NCBI GenBank assembly: GCA_934699305.1
Contig: CAKUWM010000009.1
Location: forward strand, 1-29,619
From: an uncultured Saprospiraceae bacterium
GTDB taxonomy: Bacteria > Bacteroidota > Bacteroidia > Chitinophagales > Saprospiraceae
Reading direction: 5' to 3'
Length of the DNA: 29,619 nt
Below the pieces are notes generated by a model. That model was not told the DNA's origin. It made no database searches and saw only the letters and a program-made list of their open reading frames with translations. The position numbers and the translations under genes are program-made. How positions within the stretch are numbered: the stretch's first letter is position 1; each line of letters starts with the position of its first letter. Shown one piece after another: positions 7,538-15,961 of this stretch.

Positions 7538-7557
7538 AACAATACTTTTGTTCTTAT

Positions 7558-9606
7558 TTATTTATCTTCCAATTTCTTTACCATAGTCAGGATAGTTGCT
7601 ACCGCGACGGTTTCATCTACCTCGTCATATATTTCGACATAATATTTTACAATGCCTTTTGCCACATCTTCCTCCGATTTTTTCTCTTGATTGACTTTTT
7701 CCTTAACGGTGAGCTTTACTCCGATTGTCATACCGGCATATACCGGCTTTAAAAAACGGCATTCTTCCAATCCATAGTTCAACAATACAGGACCTTTGCC
7801 CGGATCGACGAATAAGCCGGCTGCAGCTGATAATACGAAGTATCCATGCGCAACGCGTTCTGTAAAGATTGTTCCATCTAAGCTCGTCACATCGGTATGG
7901 GCGTAGAAGTGATCCCAGCTCACATTGGCAAAGTTGACGATATCTGTTTCCGTGATTGTTCGCTTATGTGTAATCAACGTATCTCCGACGGTCAACTCTT
8001 CAAAATGCAGTCTAAATGGGTGTTTTGACGGCTCTTTATATTGGCCTCCCGGTTGATATACCTGAGTTATTTCGGTAAGGGTTGTCGGTGATCCCTGCAC
8101 AGCGCAGCGCTGCATATAGTGCTTGATACCGCGCAATCCGCCCATTTCTTCACCTCCACCGGCTCTTCCGGGTCCACCATGCACGAGGAGGGGCATAGGA
8201 CTCCCATGACCGGTGCTTTCCTTTGCACAATCCCTATTAAGAACAAGTATTCTACCATGGTATGGCGCAGCACCCAGCGTATATTGTGTTGCTATCTTGT
8301 CATCATAGGTAACTATGGAGCTAACAAGGGAGCCTTTTCCCATATTGGCCAATTCTATTGCATGCTCCATGTTGTCATAACCAATTACAGTAGATACCGG
8401 TCCAAATGCCTCAATATGATGAACATTACTATGGACATCAGTATTCTTTGCCTTTAATAAAACAGGTGCCATAAAGGCTTCTCTGCTAACATTATCACCC
8501 ACTATGTTGACATGTTCAGACATACCGCATATCAGGTCGGCATCTTTGAGCAGGAGAGAGACTTTGGACAAAACCTCTTCGGCCTGTTTCCTGCCCACAA
8601 GAGAGCCCATCTTAACATCCTTCTCCTTAGTGTCGCCGACGACAACTTTTTCCAAGGCTTCCTTCAAAGCAGAGGAGACCTCGTCTATACGCTGTTGAGG
8701 AACAATAATCCGGCGAATGGCAGTACATTTTTGACCGGCTTTAGTTATCATTTCGCGACGCACTTCTTTTATAAAAAGGTCAAACTCAGGACTTCCGGGC
8801 TGCACATCATTGCCTAAGATGCAGCAATTGAGCGAGTCGGCTTCCATATTGAAGGGTACGGCATGCTCGATGATATTGGCATTGGTCTTTAGTAATCGAC
8901 CAGTCTCTGCGGAGCCCGTAAACGTTACGACATCCTGTTCTCTGACAAAGTCTATTAAGTTGTGTGCCGAGCCAGATACAAGCTGTAAGGCGCCTTCAGG
9001 AAGAATATTGCTTTCTATGATGTCTTTAAACACTGCTTCTGTCAAAAAAGAGGTGACGGCAGCAGGCTTGACGATTGCTGGCATTCCGGCCAACAGGTTA
9101 ACAGCAATTTTCTCCAACATACCCCATACCGGAAAGTTAAAAGCATTGATGTGAAGCGCTACTCCGAGCTTAGGTACCAGAATGTGTTGTCCGATAAATG
9201 AGCCTCCTTTAGATAGCGGGGCGTATTCACCATCAATACAAAATGGCTGATCAGGCAACTTACGGCGTAGGCTGGCATTGGCAAAAAGATTGCCTATTCC
9301 GCCTTCAATATCCACCCAGCTGTCCATACGGGTAGCTCCCGTCTTGTAGGATTCCTCATAATACTTTTCTTTACGGTCGAATAGGTATAAAGCCAAAGCT
9401 TTCAACATCAAAGCCCGTTGCTGAAAAGTCAGCTTTCGAAGGTTCTTATTGCCTTTGCTTCGGGCATAATCAAACATCCCTTGAAAGTCAAGCCCTTTGG
9501 ACGAAACTTCTCCGAAAACTTCTCCGGTTATGGCGTGTGTGATGGGCTGTCCACCGCCATCCCCACTGACCCAGTGACCTGAAATATAATTTTGAATAAT
9601 TTGCAT
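7558..9606 (-). CDS. paaZ: Bifunctional PaaZ: oxepin-CoA hydrolase / semialdehyde dehydrogenase
   Basis: 682 residues from the ATG at 9606, nearly the 681 of E. coli PaaZ; an in-frame ATG at 9648 would add 14 residues without family support. Residues 1-520 are an NADP-type aldehyde dehydrogenase with catalytic Glu255 (MEADSLN) and Cys294 (GQKCTAIRR). Residues about 530-682 are an R-specific MaoC hot-dog hydratase with Asp565 and His570 (SWDHFYAHTD). In the aerobic CoA-dependent phenylacetate pathway the MaoC part opens the oxepin-CoA ring and the dehydrogenase oxidises the resulting aldehyde to 3-oxo-5,6-dehydrosuberyl-CoA. Both active sites look intact. The paaABCDE oxygenase genes are not in this window. 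It is the first gene of a minus-strand operon with the crotonase. Confidence 0.95.
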   Translation of the reverse strand: MQIIQNYISGHWVSGDGGGQPITHAITGEVFGEVSSKGLDFQGMFDYARSKGNKNLRKLTFQQRALMLKALALYLFDRKEKYYEESYKTGATRMDSWVDIEGGIGNLFANASLRRKLPDQPFCIDGEYAPLSKGGSFIGQHILVPKLGVALHINAFNFPVWGMLEKIAVNLLAGMPAIVKPAAVTSFLTEAVFKDIIESNILPEGALQLVSGSAHNLIDFVREQDVVTFTGSAETGRLLKTNANIIEHAVPFNMEADSLNCCILGNDVQPGSPEFDLFIKEVRREMITKAGQKCTAIRRIIVPQQRIDEVSSALKEALEKVVVGDTKEKDVKMGSLVGRKQAEEVLSKVSLLLKDADLICGMSEHVNIVGDNVSREAFMAPVLLKAKNTDVHSNVHHIEAFGPVSTVIGYDNMEHAIELANMGKGSLVSSIVTYDDKIATQYTLGAAPYHGRILVLNRDCAKESTGHGSPMPLLVHGGPGRAGGGEEMGGLRGIKHYMQRCAVQGSPTTLTEITQVYQPGGQYKEPSKHPFRLHFEELTVGDTLITHKRTITETDIVNFANVSWDHFYAHTDVTSLDGTIFTERVAHGYFVLSAAAGLFVDPGKGPVLLNYGLEECRFLKPVYAGMTIGVKLTVKEKVNQEKKSEEDVAKGIVKYYVEIYDEVDETVAVATILTMVKKLEDK

Positions 9607-9802
9607 AAATATTGTTTTATTTGGAGTGAGAGGTCGTATTCCCCGCATCTATTTATGCAACAAAGTAATAAAAATAAAGCCATGTAGGCAAACAAAGTTT
9701 TAATAATAATCAGTATTCAATTTACACATTCTTATGCAACTCTTTTAACCATTGACTTTTAGAAAAAGAGTATATTTATCCATTCAAACAAAAAAGGTAA
9801 AA

Positions 9803-11557
9803 ATGTTGAAACGGTACTTGTATTTATTGTTTTTTATCATCAACGTCCAAAATTTTTCGCTGTTTTCGCAAGAAACATTTCCTACGTATGACTTCAAAGG
9901 CGAAGTTGAAGCCAACAGATCTGTTACCTATGAAAAGGCGATAGAGTTGTATAAAATTATGACACTCTACGATAAGCGAATCAGCGTCAAAGAAGCCGGC
10001 ATGACTGATGTAGGCCGCCCCTTGCACGAAGTAATTATTGATGCTGCCAGCGACTTTGACCCCATCAAATCAAGGCAGAAAAAGAAAAATATTTTATTTA
10101 TCATTAATGGTATTCATCCCGGCGAGCCGGATGGCATCGACGCTACCTTATGGCTCGTCCAAGATATATTGACCCGGAAAAAGATGAACAAATTGTTGGA
10201 TCATACTGTAATGGTCATCATTCCGGTGTACAATATCAGTGGCGCCCTTGCCAGAAACGGCACTGTCAGACCCAGTCAAAATGGTCCGGAGATGTATGGA
10301 TTCAGAGGTAATGGTCAATATCTGGATTTAAACAGGGATTTTATCAAGTGTGATTCTAAAAATGCTTTGAGCATTACGGCATTATTTACCAAATGGGATC
10401 CCGATATCCTCATCGACAACCACGTTTCCAATGGCGCTGACTATTCGTATGTGATGACGATGTTGGTCGGCCAACCGGACAAATTAGGCCATGGACAGCA
10501 AGAATACCTTCGAAAGACAATGTTGCCGGACCTTTATGGCAGGATGGAGAAGCTCGGATTCCCTGTGCCTCCTTATGTCAATGTATGGCGAAGCACGCCT
10601 GACAAAGGATTACCCGGATTTATGGATACACCGCGATATTCATCAGGGTATGGTGCTTTATTTCAGACATTCTCCTTTGTCCCTGAATCGCACATGTTAA
10701 AACCTTATGATCAAAGAGTCAAGGCTACTTATGCCTTTATGTTGTCCATGCTGGAATTTCAGGAAAAAAACTTTGAATCCATTAAGACAAGTCGCAATGA
10801 CGCCCTTAGAGATGTCAGAGATGCCACCAACATGCCTGTACTGTGGACTTTTGACAAAAATAAAGCGGATACCTTTATGTTTAAAGGCTATGATTATGAG
10901 TATGTAGAAAGTGAAGTATCCGGATTGAAGCGACTTCGCTATCGGAGGGATAAACCGGTTACCTGGAAAGTACCATTCTGGGATTATGCCTTCCCCTCAC
11001 AATCGGTTGACGTGCCCCATGCTTATGTTATTCCCCAGGCTTATTCCCGAATCATCGAGCGACTGGAAGCCAATGGCGTTACCTATAGAACGATTAGGCA
11101 AGACACAACAATCACCGGATCTATGTACCGAATCGTCGATACTAAAAACCCTAAAGAACCCTATGAAGGCCACTTTGGACATAGCAATACGGTAGTCCAA
11201 ACAGTTAAAGTAACTAAGAACTTTTTGAGAGGAGATATCATTGTCCCAACACAACAGCGGGCTAAGCGCTATTTGATAGAAACACTGGAACCACAGGGCT
11301 CAGATTCCTTTTTTAATTGGAATTTCTTTGATGCTATATTAGATAGAAAGGAAGGCTTTTCTGATTATGTGTTTGAAGATGTAGCTGCTGAGATGCTACG
11401 GACCAATCCGGAATTGAGAAAGGCTTTGGATAAAGCAATTGAAGAAGATCCCACGATGAAAGAAAGTGCATATCGTCAATTGAATTTTATTTATTTACAT
11501 TCTGAATATGCCGAACCATGGTCGGGTATTTATCCGGTTATGAGGATACTGAAATGA
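9803..11557 (+). CDS. Secreted M14-family zinc metallocarboxypeptidase-like protein
   Basis: 584 residues from ATG 9803; an upstream in-frame ATG at 9752 would place 17 polar residues before the signal peptide, so the later start is chosen. A signal peptide covers residues 1-23 (LYLLFFIINVQNFSLFSQ). The M14 zinc-binding HxxE is His105/Glu108 in NGIHPGEPDG, the arginine motif is LDLNRDF (175-180), the third zinc ligand is His207 (DNHVSNG) and the general base is probably Glu295 (FVPESHM). All key positions are present, so activity is likely. The protein should act in the periplasm or outside the cell, trimming peptides or peptidoglycan stems. The C-terminal 230 residues form an extra domain of unknown role. 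It is divergent from paaZ. Confidence 0.85.
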   Translation: MLKRYLYLLFFIINVQNFSLFSQETFPTYDFKGEVEANRSVTYEKAIELYKIMTLYDKRISVKEAGMTDVGRPLHEVIIDAASDFDPIKSRQKKKNILFIINGIHPGEPDGIDATLWLVQDILTRKKMNKLLDHTVMVIIPVYNISGALARNGTVRPSQNGPEMYGFRGNGQYLDLNRDFIKCDSKNALSITALFTKWDPDILIDNHVSNGADYSYVMTMLVGQPDKLGHGQQEYLRKTMLPDLYGRMEKLGFPVPPYVNVWRSTPDKGLPGFMDTPRYSSGYGALFQTFSFVPESHMLKPYDQRVKATYAFMLSMLEFQEKNFESIKTSRNDALRDVRDATNMPVLWTFDKNKADTFMFKGYDYEYVESEVSGLKRLRYRRDKPVTWKVPFWDYAFPSQSVDVPHAYVIPQAYSRIIERLEANGVTYRTIRQDTTITGSMYRIVDTKNPKEPYEGHFGHSNTVVQTVKVTKNFLRGDIIVPTQQRAKRYLIETLEPQGSDSFFNWNFFDAILDRKEGFSDYVFEDVAAEMLRTNPELRKALDKAIEEDPTMKESAYRQLNFIYLHSEYAEPWSGIYPVMRILK

Positions 11558-11622
11558 TGGATAATGTGAAGTCCGACCATACCCCCTTTACCGAAATGAA
11601 ATAGCTTTTACCTATTATAAAT

Positions 11623-11668
11623 CCTAATTCCTCTTATAGGCAAAGCATTGTCTTTAATAGGAATTGGG
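11623..11668 (+). repeat. Short interspersed inverted-repeat element, copy B
   Basis: Arms CCTAATTCCT (11623-11632) and AGGAATTGGG (11659-11668) pair over 10 positions with one G-T pair; the inside AAAG...CTTT can extend the stem. The core shares TTATAGGCAA with copy C read in reverse and GGCAAA..ATTGTC with copy A. It may serve as a terminator for the upstream peptidase gene, though it lies 65 bases beyond the stop and lacks a clear T-tract. Confidence 0.5.
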
Positions 11669-11864
11669 GTCTGATCATCCTAAGAAGGAAATGTAGCCTT
11701 GACACTGGCAGCTATTTATTAATATTCAGAACAAATTTATTAGAACAAAGAGTAAACGGTGTTGGCATCAGAAAAAATTATTAAGATATTGTAAAACAAT
11801 CTATTAAAAAAACGGTTTAATCTGATAAATGCGCTTTAAAGGTCAATGTGTGATAAAATTGTAT

Positions 11865-11872
11865 TATCTTTG
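11865..11872 (+). promoter_or_regulatory. -7 box of OmpA-domain lipoprotein gene
   Basis: TATCTTTG fits TAnnTTTG and lies 65 bases before the ATG; a clear -33 TTG is lacking at the normal spacing. Confidence 0.45.
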
Positions 11873-11937
11873 CAGCTCAAAATTTGGAAAAACTTCAAAA
11901 AAAAGAATTTAATCATTAAAAAAACAAATATATTTTC

Positions 11938-12804
11938 ATGAGATTTTTGTATTTTCTCCTCATTGCATCAATAGTTATTACCGGATCATCCTGTAAAACA
12001 GGAAAGAAGTTGAAAGCGGCTGAAGCACAATATAAGACTTTGAGCGATCAATATGTAGCTTTGGAAAGAAAGTTGATTGACTGCGAAACAGCAGTTTCTG
12101 ATGCCGATAAGAGAAAAAAGGTATATGACAAAGAAATTGAAGACTTGAACAGGCAGATTACATTCTTAAAAGAGAACAATACCGCAGTATTGGGTCAATT
12201 GAAAGATTTGTCTGTCATTACCAATAGCCAGGCTGAATCCATCAAAAAATCATTGGATAACATCGGCGCTAAAGACTCCTATATTCAAACAATCCAACAA
12301 GCTACTGCCCGAAAAGATTCACTCAACCTATCATTGGTGATGAACCTCAAAGGCGTATTGGGCAATCTGAACGACAAAGACGTAGAAATTAAGGTTGACA
12401 AAGGAATAGTCATGATATCTTTGTCAGACAAGATGCTATACAAAAGCGGTAGCTATGAAATCTCAGAAAGCGCAGGTACAGTACTTGCTAAGGTGGCACA
12501 GGTATTGAATAGCCAACCTGAATTAGACATCCTCATTGAAGGACATACCGATAATGTTCCGATAAGTAAACCGGGAATCAAAGACAATTGGGACTTGAGT
12601 GCATTGAGAGCAACATCTGTCGCAAGGGCATTACAGACACGGTACGGTATTGATCCAAAAAGAATCACAGCCGGTGGAAAAAGTGAATATTCTCCACTTA
12701 CAACCAATGATACTGCTGAGAATAGATCTATTAACCGTCGAACCCGCATCATCATCATGCCACAATTGGATCAGTTCTTCAAACTTCTGGAAAGAAAAAT
12801 ATAG
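11938..12804 (+). CDS. OmpA-family peptidoglycan-binding lipoprotein with coiled coil
   Basis: 288 residues. A lipoprotein signal peptide ends at ITGSSC with the acylated Cys19. Residues 24-130 are heptad-rich helix (likely coiled coil) with short breaks. Residues about 160-273 form an OmpA/MotB C-terminal domain: ILIEGHTDN (198-206) and NRSINRRTRI (262-271), which carry the Asp and Arg that bind diaminopimelate in peptidoglycan. It should be anchored by lipid in a membrane (probably the outer) and hold the cell wall through the OmpA domain, like Pal-type tethers but with a long spacer. It has its own promoter and is followed by a strong terminator, so it is probably transcribed alone. Confidence 0.88.
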   Translation: MRFLYFLLIASIVITGSSCKTGKKLKAAEAQYKTLSDQYVALERKLIDCETAVSDADKRKKVYDKEIEDLNRQITFLKENNTAVLGQLKDLSVITNSQAESIKKSLDNIGAKDSYIQTIQQATARKDSLNLSLVMNLKGVLGNLNDKDVEIKVDKGIVMISLSDKMLYKSGSYEISESAGTVLAKVAQVLNSQPELDILIEGHTDNVPISKPGIKDNWDLSALRATSVARALQTRYGIDPKRITAGGKSEYSPLTTNDTAENRSINRRTRIIIMPQLDQFFKLLERKI

Positions 12805-12843
12805 TTTAGCCTCAAATCATGAGCATTAAAATCAAAAAGAGGG

Positions 12844-12880
12844 CGGTGTCAAGGCAAAAGCAGTTGACACCGTTTTTTTA
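12844..12880 (+). terminator. Rho-independent terminator after the OmpA-domain gene
   Basis: A perfect 9-bp stem CGGTGTCAA (12844-12852) / TTGACACCG (12864-12872) is followed directly by seven T residues. It separates the lipoprotein gene from the panD promoter. Confidence 0.88.
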
Positions 12881-12896
12881 ATTTGCAGATAAACAT

Positions 12897-12904
12897 TAAC
12901 TTTG
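12897..12904 (+). promoter_or_regulatory. -7 box of the panD operon, very close to the start codon
   Basis: TAACTTTG fits TAnnTTTG and ends only 7 bases before the panD ATG at 12912. Transcription starting at the usual distance would begin at or next to the ATG, giving a leaderless or nearly leaderless mRNA. Confidence 0.5.
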
Positions 12905-12911
12905 CCCCAAT

Positions 12912-13259
12912 ATGTGGATTCAAGTTTTCAAATCTAAAATTCATCGAGCTACCGTTACCGAGGCTAATCTGAATTATGTGGGAAGCATAACGATAGACGA
13001 AGACCTTATGGATGCTGCCAACCTGTATGAAGGGGAGCGAGTGCAAGTCGTAAACAACAACAATGGCGAACGGCTTGAGACATACGTAATCCGAGGAGAA
13101 AGAGGTTCGGGATCGATTTGCCTCAATGGCGCTGCAGCACGAAAAGTGGAAGTTGGAGATACCGTCATCATTATTTCGTACGGATTTCTTACTCCGGAAG
13201 AGGCTAAAACCTTTAAACCTTCCGCTGTTTTTCCCGATGTCAACAATAAAATAGTGTGA
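12912..13259 (+). CDS. panD: Aspartate 1-decarboxylase
   Basis: 115 residues, the usual PanD size. PanD makes beta-alanine for pantothenate and CoA from L-aspartate with a pyruvoyl cofactor formed by self-cleavage. The cleavage site Gly24-Ser25 (NYVGSITID), Tyr58 (ETYVI) and the ERGSGSICLNGAAA segment are all present; the Lys9-His11 region (SKIHRATVT) matches the family N-terminus. The start overlaps by four bases (GTGA) with the next gene's GTG, suggesting coupled translation. It is preceded by a terminator and a -7 box only 7 bases from the ATG. The other pan genes are not in the window. Confidence 0.96.
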   Translation: MWIQVFKSKIHRATVTEANLNYVGSITIDEDLMDAANLYEGERVQVVNNNNGERLETYVIRGERGSGSICLNGAAARKVEVGDTVIIISYGFLTPEEAKTFKPSAVFPDVNNKIV

Positions 13260-14350
13260 GTACAAGCAGTAAAAAACTTATTGCTGATATCTTCAAATTT
13301 TTATTGTTCCTAACAATAGGCGCTGCCATCCTCATTTGGGTCTATATCTCTCAAAACAATGCTTTTCAAGCACAATGTATCATTGACGGCATACCTCAGG
13401 ATCAGTGCAATCTGATGGACAAGCTTTTGACAGATTTCCGCTCTGCAAATATTTGGTGGATTCTCGCTGTAATAGCATGTTTTCAGCTGAGTAATATCAT
13501 CCGCGCTGTCAGATGGCAGATGATATGCCTACCGCTTGGCTATCGCATTAAGTTTGGCAATGCATTTTGGACGATAATGCTCAGTTATTTTGCCAATTTA
13601 GGACTCTCACGTGCCGGAGAAGTAATCAGAGGTGGAAGTCTGGCTAAATATGAGAAAATAAAGTTAGACAATGTGCTGGGGACGATTGCCCTTGATCGCA
13701 TCCTGGATTTGATTACCATGGGCCTGGTGATATTGCTTGCGTTATACTTTCAATATGACGATATATACCGCTACTTATCGTCCAATATGAGGGATTTCAA
13801 TTTTGAAGCTTTCAGTAAAGGTTGGATATTTAAAGGCTTTGTCACAGGACTTGTTTTATTTTTGCTATTAGTTATCCTTTTTAGAAATAGGATTAGACAA
13901 TCTCTTCTATATTTGAAAGTCAAGAACTTTGTCAAAGGTATTTTATTAGGAATTAAAAGTATAAGGAAAATACAACAACCTGTCCTCTTTGTGTTGTACA
14001 GCATATTGATATGGGTATTGTATTATGGAATGACGTATTTCGCTTTTTACTCCTTTCCACCGACCGCAGGATTGGGCGCTCAAGCAGCCTTATTAGTCTT
14101 TGTATTTGGGAGTTTTGGCATATTAATACCATCGCCCGGAGGTATGGGCACATATCATGCCCTTGTAGTTGCAGCTCTGGCTATCTATCACGTGCGGGGC
14201 GACGACGCATTCAGCTATGCCAATATTATCTTTTTCAACATCCAAATACTTACCACCATTGTATTTGGCATCCTGTCATTGATATTCCTGCCAATCAATA
14301 ATCGGCACTACATTCCCAATCATTTTTCAGCTCAAAAAGATGAAGTCTAA
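13256..14350 (+). CDS. Lysylphosphatidylglycerol synthase TM-region-like (flippase-like) membrane protein
   Basis: 364 residues with about eight membrane segments (for example 12-32, 65-82, 150-167, 195-216, 240-260, 275-300, 325-345). Residues 65-160 carry the family signature of LPG_synthase_TM / UPF0104 proteins: a conserved R-A-V-R-W segment, then SYFANLGLSRAGEVIRGG, then ALDRILDL. The PSPGGMGTYHA segment near 293 is also typical. Such proteins in the absence of the cytosolic synthase domain are thought to translocate or bind lipids; no substrate can be assigned. The GTG start overlaps the panD stop by four bases, and its own end overlaps the next gene by 11 bases, so the three genes form a tight operon. 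Confidence 0.88.
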   Translation: MSTSSKKLIADIFKFLLFLTIGAAILIWVYISQNNAFQAQCIIDGIPQDQCNLMDKLLTDFRSANIWWILAVIACFQLSNIIRAVRWQMICLPLGYRIKFGNAFWTIMLSYFANLGLSRAGEVIRGGSLAKYEKIKLDNVLGTIALDRILDLITMGLVILLALYFQYDDIYRYLSSNMRDFNFEAFSKGWIFKGFVTGLVLFLLLVILFRNRIRQSLLYLKVKNFVKGILLGIKSIRKIQQPVLFVLYSILIWVLYYGMTYFAFYSFPPTAGLGAQAALLVFVFGSFGILIPSPGGMGTYHALVVAALAIYHVRGDDAFSYANIIFFNIQILTTIVFGILSLIFLPINNRHYIPNHFSAQKDEV

Positions 14351-14810
14351 AATATTTGATTCAATACAAGCTGCAAAGTTAGTGAAGACATGGCAGCAAC
14401 AAGGTCTGGAAGTTGTATTTACCAATGGTTGCTTCGACCTGTTGCACGTCGGGCATGTGCGATATCTGAACCATTCCGCTTCGCTGGGCGACAAGCTCAT
14501 CGTTGCCCTCAACAGTGACAATTCTGTAAAAAGATTAAAAGGCTCAACCCGCCCCATCAATACACTGAATGACCGAATGGAAGTCATCGCGGCATTAGAA
14601 TGCGTCGATGCCGTAACCAGTTTTGACGAAGATACACCTTTACACATCATTCAACACATCTTGCCGGACATCATCACGAAAGGTGGAGACTATACTGCTG
14701 AACAAGTCGTTGGCGGAGCAGAAGTAATTGAGACCGGTGGAAAAGTCGTCATTATTGACTTTGAAAAAGGTTATTCCACAACTGCCACCATCGAAAAAAG
14801 CGGAAAGTAA
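14340..14810 (+). CDS. rfaE2: D-glycero-beta-D-manno-heptose 1-phosphate adenylyltransferase
   Basis: 156 residues, corresponding to the stand-alone C-terminal domain of HldE. It is a nucleotidyltransferase with NGCFDLLHVGHVRYL at 29-43 containing the HxGH signature (HVGH 36-39), and the family segments STRPINTLNDRMEVI (69-83) and ITKGGDYT. The enzyme adenylates heptose 1-phosphate on the way to ADP-heptose for LPS core or other glycans. The kinase half (rfaE1) is not adjacent. It overlaps the membrane protein gene by 11 bases, and placement with a lipid-flippase-like protein fits envelope glycolipid biogenesis, though panD in the same operon does not. Confidence 0.92.
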   Translation: MKSKIFDSIQAAKLVKTWQQQGLEVVFTNGCFDLLHVGHVRYLNHSASLGDKLIVALNSDNSVKRLKGSTRPINTLNDRMEVIAALECVDAVTSFDEDTPLHIIQHILPDIITKGGDYTAEQVVGGAEVIETGGKVVIIDFEKGYSTTATIEKSGK

Positions 14811-14829
14811 TATAGATTATTTTCCCATT

Positions 14830-15030
14830 TTACTTCTTTATATCCTCTGTGTCGTCACTCGATTTATGCTCATTTTGACCAACAATCTTCCATCGCCTGG
14901 CATCAATCAACGCCTTTTGCAGCAAAAACTCAATCTGTCCGTTGAGGCTTCTAAACTCGTCGGCAGCCCATTTATCAATTAATTTGAGTGTCTCGGGATT
15001 AATTCTAAGAACAAATGATTTTTTACTCAT
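14830..15030 (-). CDS. Arc-like ribbon-helix-helix protein, partner of SPFH gene
   Basis: 66 residues from ATG 15030 (a TTG three codons upstream is possible). SKKSFVLRINPETLKLIDKW is a beta strand followed by a helix, and SLNGQIEFLLQKAL is the second helix of an Arc/MetJ-type ribbon-helix-helix fold; the tail (NEHKSSDDTEDIKK) is polar. It starts 58 bases after the stop of the SPFH gene on the same strand. This pair recurs in Bacteroidota and other phyla. A DNA-binding autoregulator is the obvious guess, but a direct role with the membrane protein is equally possible. It converges on rfaE2 with a 19-base gap. Confidence 0.8.
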   Translation of the reverse strand: MSKKSFVLRINPETLKLIDKWAADEFRSLNGQIEFLLQKALIDARRWKIVGQNEHKSSDDTEDIKK

Positions 15031-15088
15031 ATTCAACAACTTGATTGAACAAATATAGGAGGAAATGAAGTCCCATAACCAAGCGATT

Positions 15089-15961
15089 TTAATGATTTAG
15101 TGTGCCCGCATTGAGAACCGGTTGTGCAGCCCGATCAGAACACAATACGACCATCAGATTGCTCACCATGGCGGCCTTAGTATGGTCATCCATCTCGATG
15201 ATGCGACCTTCTTCAATTTTTTCAAGAGCCAGATCTACCATACCTACAGCACCTTCAACGATTTTTTGACGAGCAGCTACAATGGCAATAGCTTGTTGAC
15301 GCTGCAACATGGCTCCTGCAATCTCCGGCGAATACGCCAAGTGACTGATACGAGCTTCAATAATCTGAATGCCTGCCAGGTTGAGGCGCTCATGGAGTGC
15401 ATTCTCCAACTCTTCATTCACTTTGTCTGCGCCGGAAAGAAGCGTTAGGTCGGCGGTTTCGTCTTCAAACTTATCATACGGATACTTGTTGGCAAGGGCT
15501 CGTACTGCCGCTTCACTCTGCACCCTAACATAGGACACATAATCATCTACCTCAAACAGCGCCTTGAAGGTATTCTCCACACGCCACACTAAAACAGCTG
15601 CGATTTCAATAGGATTTCCCACGCCATCGTTGACCTTGAGCTTTTCTCCATTTAGGTTTCTGGCGCGAAGAGTGACTTTCTTGCTACCATATAACGGATT
15701 GGTCCAGAAGAATCCATTCTCCCGAATTGTACCCACATACTTTCCAAAAAAGAGAAGAGCAATAGCTTCATTCGGAAAAACTATTTTAAATCCCGGCGCT
15801 ATGATTAAAAATACTAAAAATGGTATAATTGACCATAATGCATACTTTGACTCATCATCACCATAAACTACAATGATAGATATACCAATCGCAACACATG
15901 CGAATGCAACAAATAACGCAAGAAAGCCATTCTTTGGTTGAAAATTCTTTTCTACTAACAT
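15089..15961 (-). CDS. SPFH/Band 7 (stomatin/prohibitin-like) membrane protein
   Basis: 290 residues. Two hydrophobic segments near the N-terminus (about 14-34 and 42-58) are followed by an SPFH domain (about 65-250): FPNEAIALLFFGKYVGTIRENGFFWTNP, then IEIAAVLVWRV and YVSYVRVQSEAAVRALANKYPYD. A coiled-coil segment follows (INEARISHLAYSPEIAGAML-like region and AIAIVAARQKIVEGAVGMV). Such proteins form oligomeric rings or microdomains on the inner membrane and often control proteases or lipid order; the cargo here is unknown. The Arc-like gene downstream is the only likely operon partner. Upstream is a 450-base gap. Confidence 0.9.
   Translation of the reverse strand: MLVEKNFQPKNGFLALFVAFACVAIGISIIVVYGDDESKYALWSIIPFLVFLIIAPGFKIVFPNEAIALLFFGKYVGTIRENGFFWTNPLYGSKKVTLRARNLNGEKLKVNDGVGNPIEIAAVLVWRVENTFKALFEVDDYVSYVRVQSEAAVRALANKYPYDKFEDETADLTLLSGADKVNEELENALHERLNLAGIQIIEARISHLAYSPEIAGAMLQRQQAIAIVAARQKIVEGAVGMVDLALEKIEEGRIIEMDDHTKAAMVSNLMVVLCSDRAAQPVLNAGTLNH

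Larger units (their letters stand above)
11558..11937. other. 380-bp intergenic region
   Basis: It carries the inverted-repeat element at 11623-11668 and the -7 box of the OmpA-domain lipoprotein gene at 11865-11872. No coding region is supported here. Confidence 0.7.

Noticed and set aside
8119..9154. Several plus-strand open frames of 64-114 codons inside paaZ
   Set aside because: Antisense shadows; paaZ matches its family from end to end.
12849..13265. 138-codon minus-strand open frame across panD
   Set aside because: It covers the terminator stem and the complement of panD, whose cleavage site and active-site residues are all present on the plus strand.
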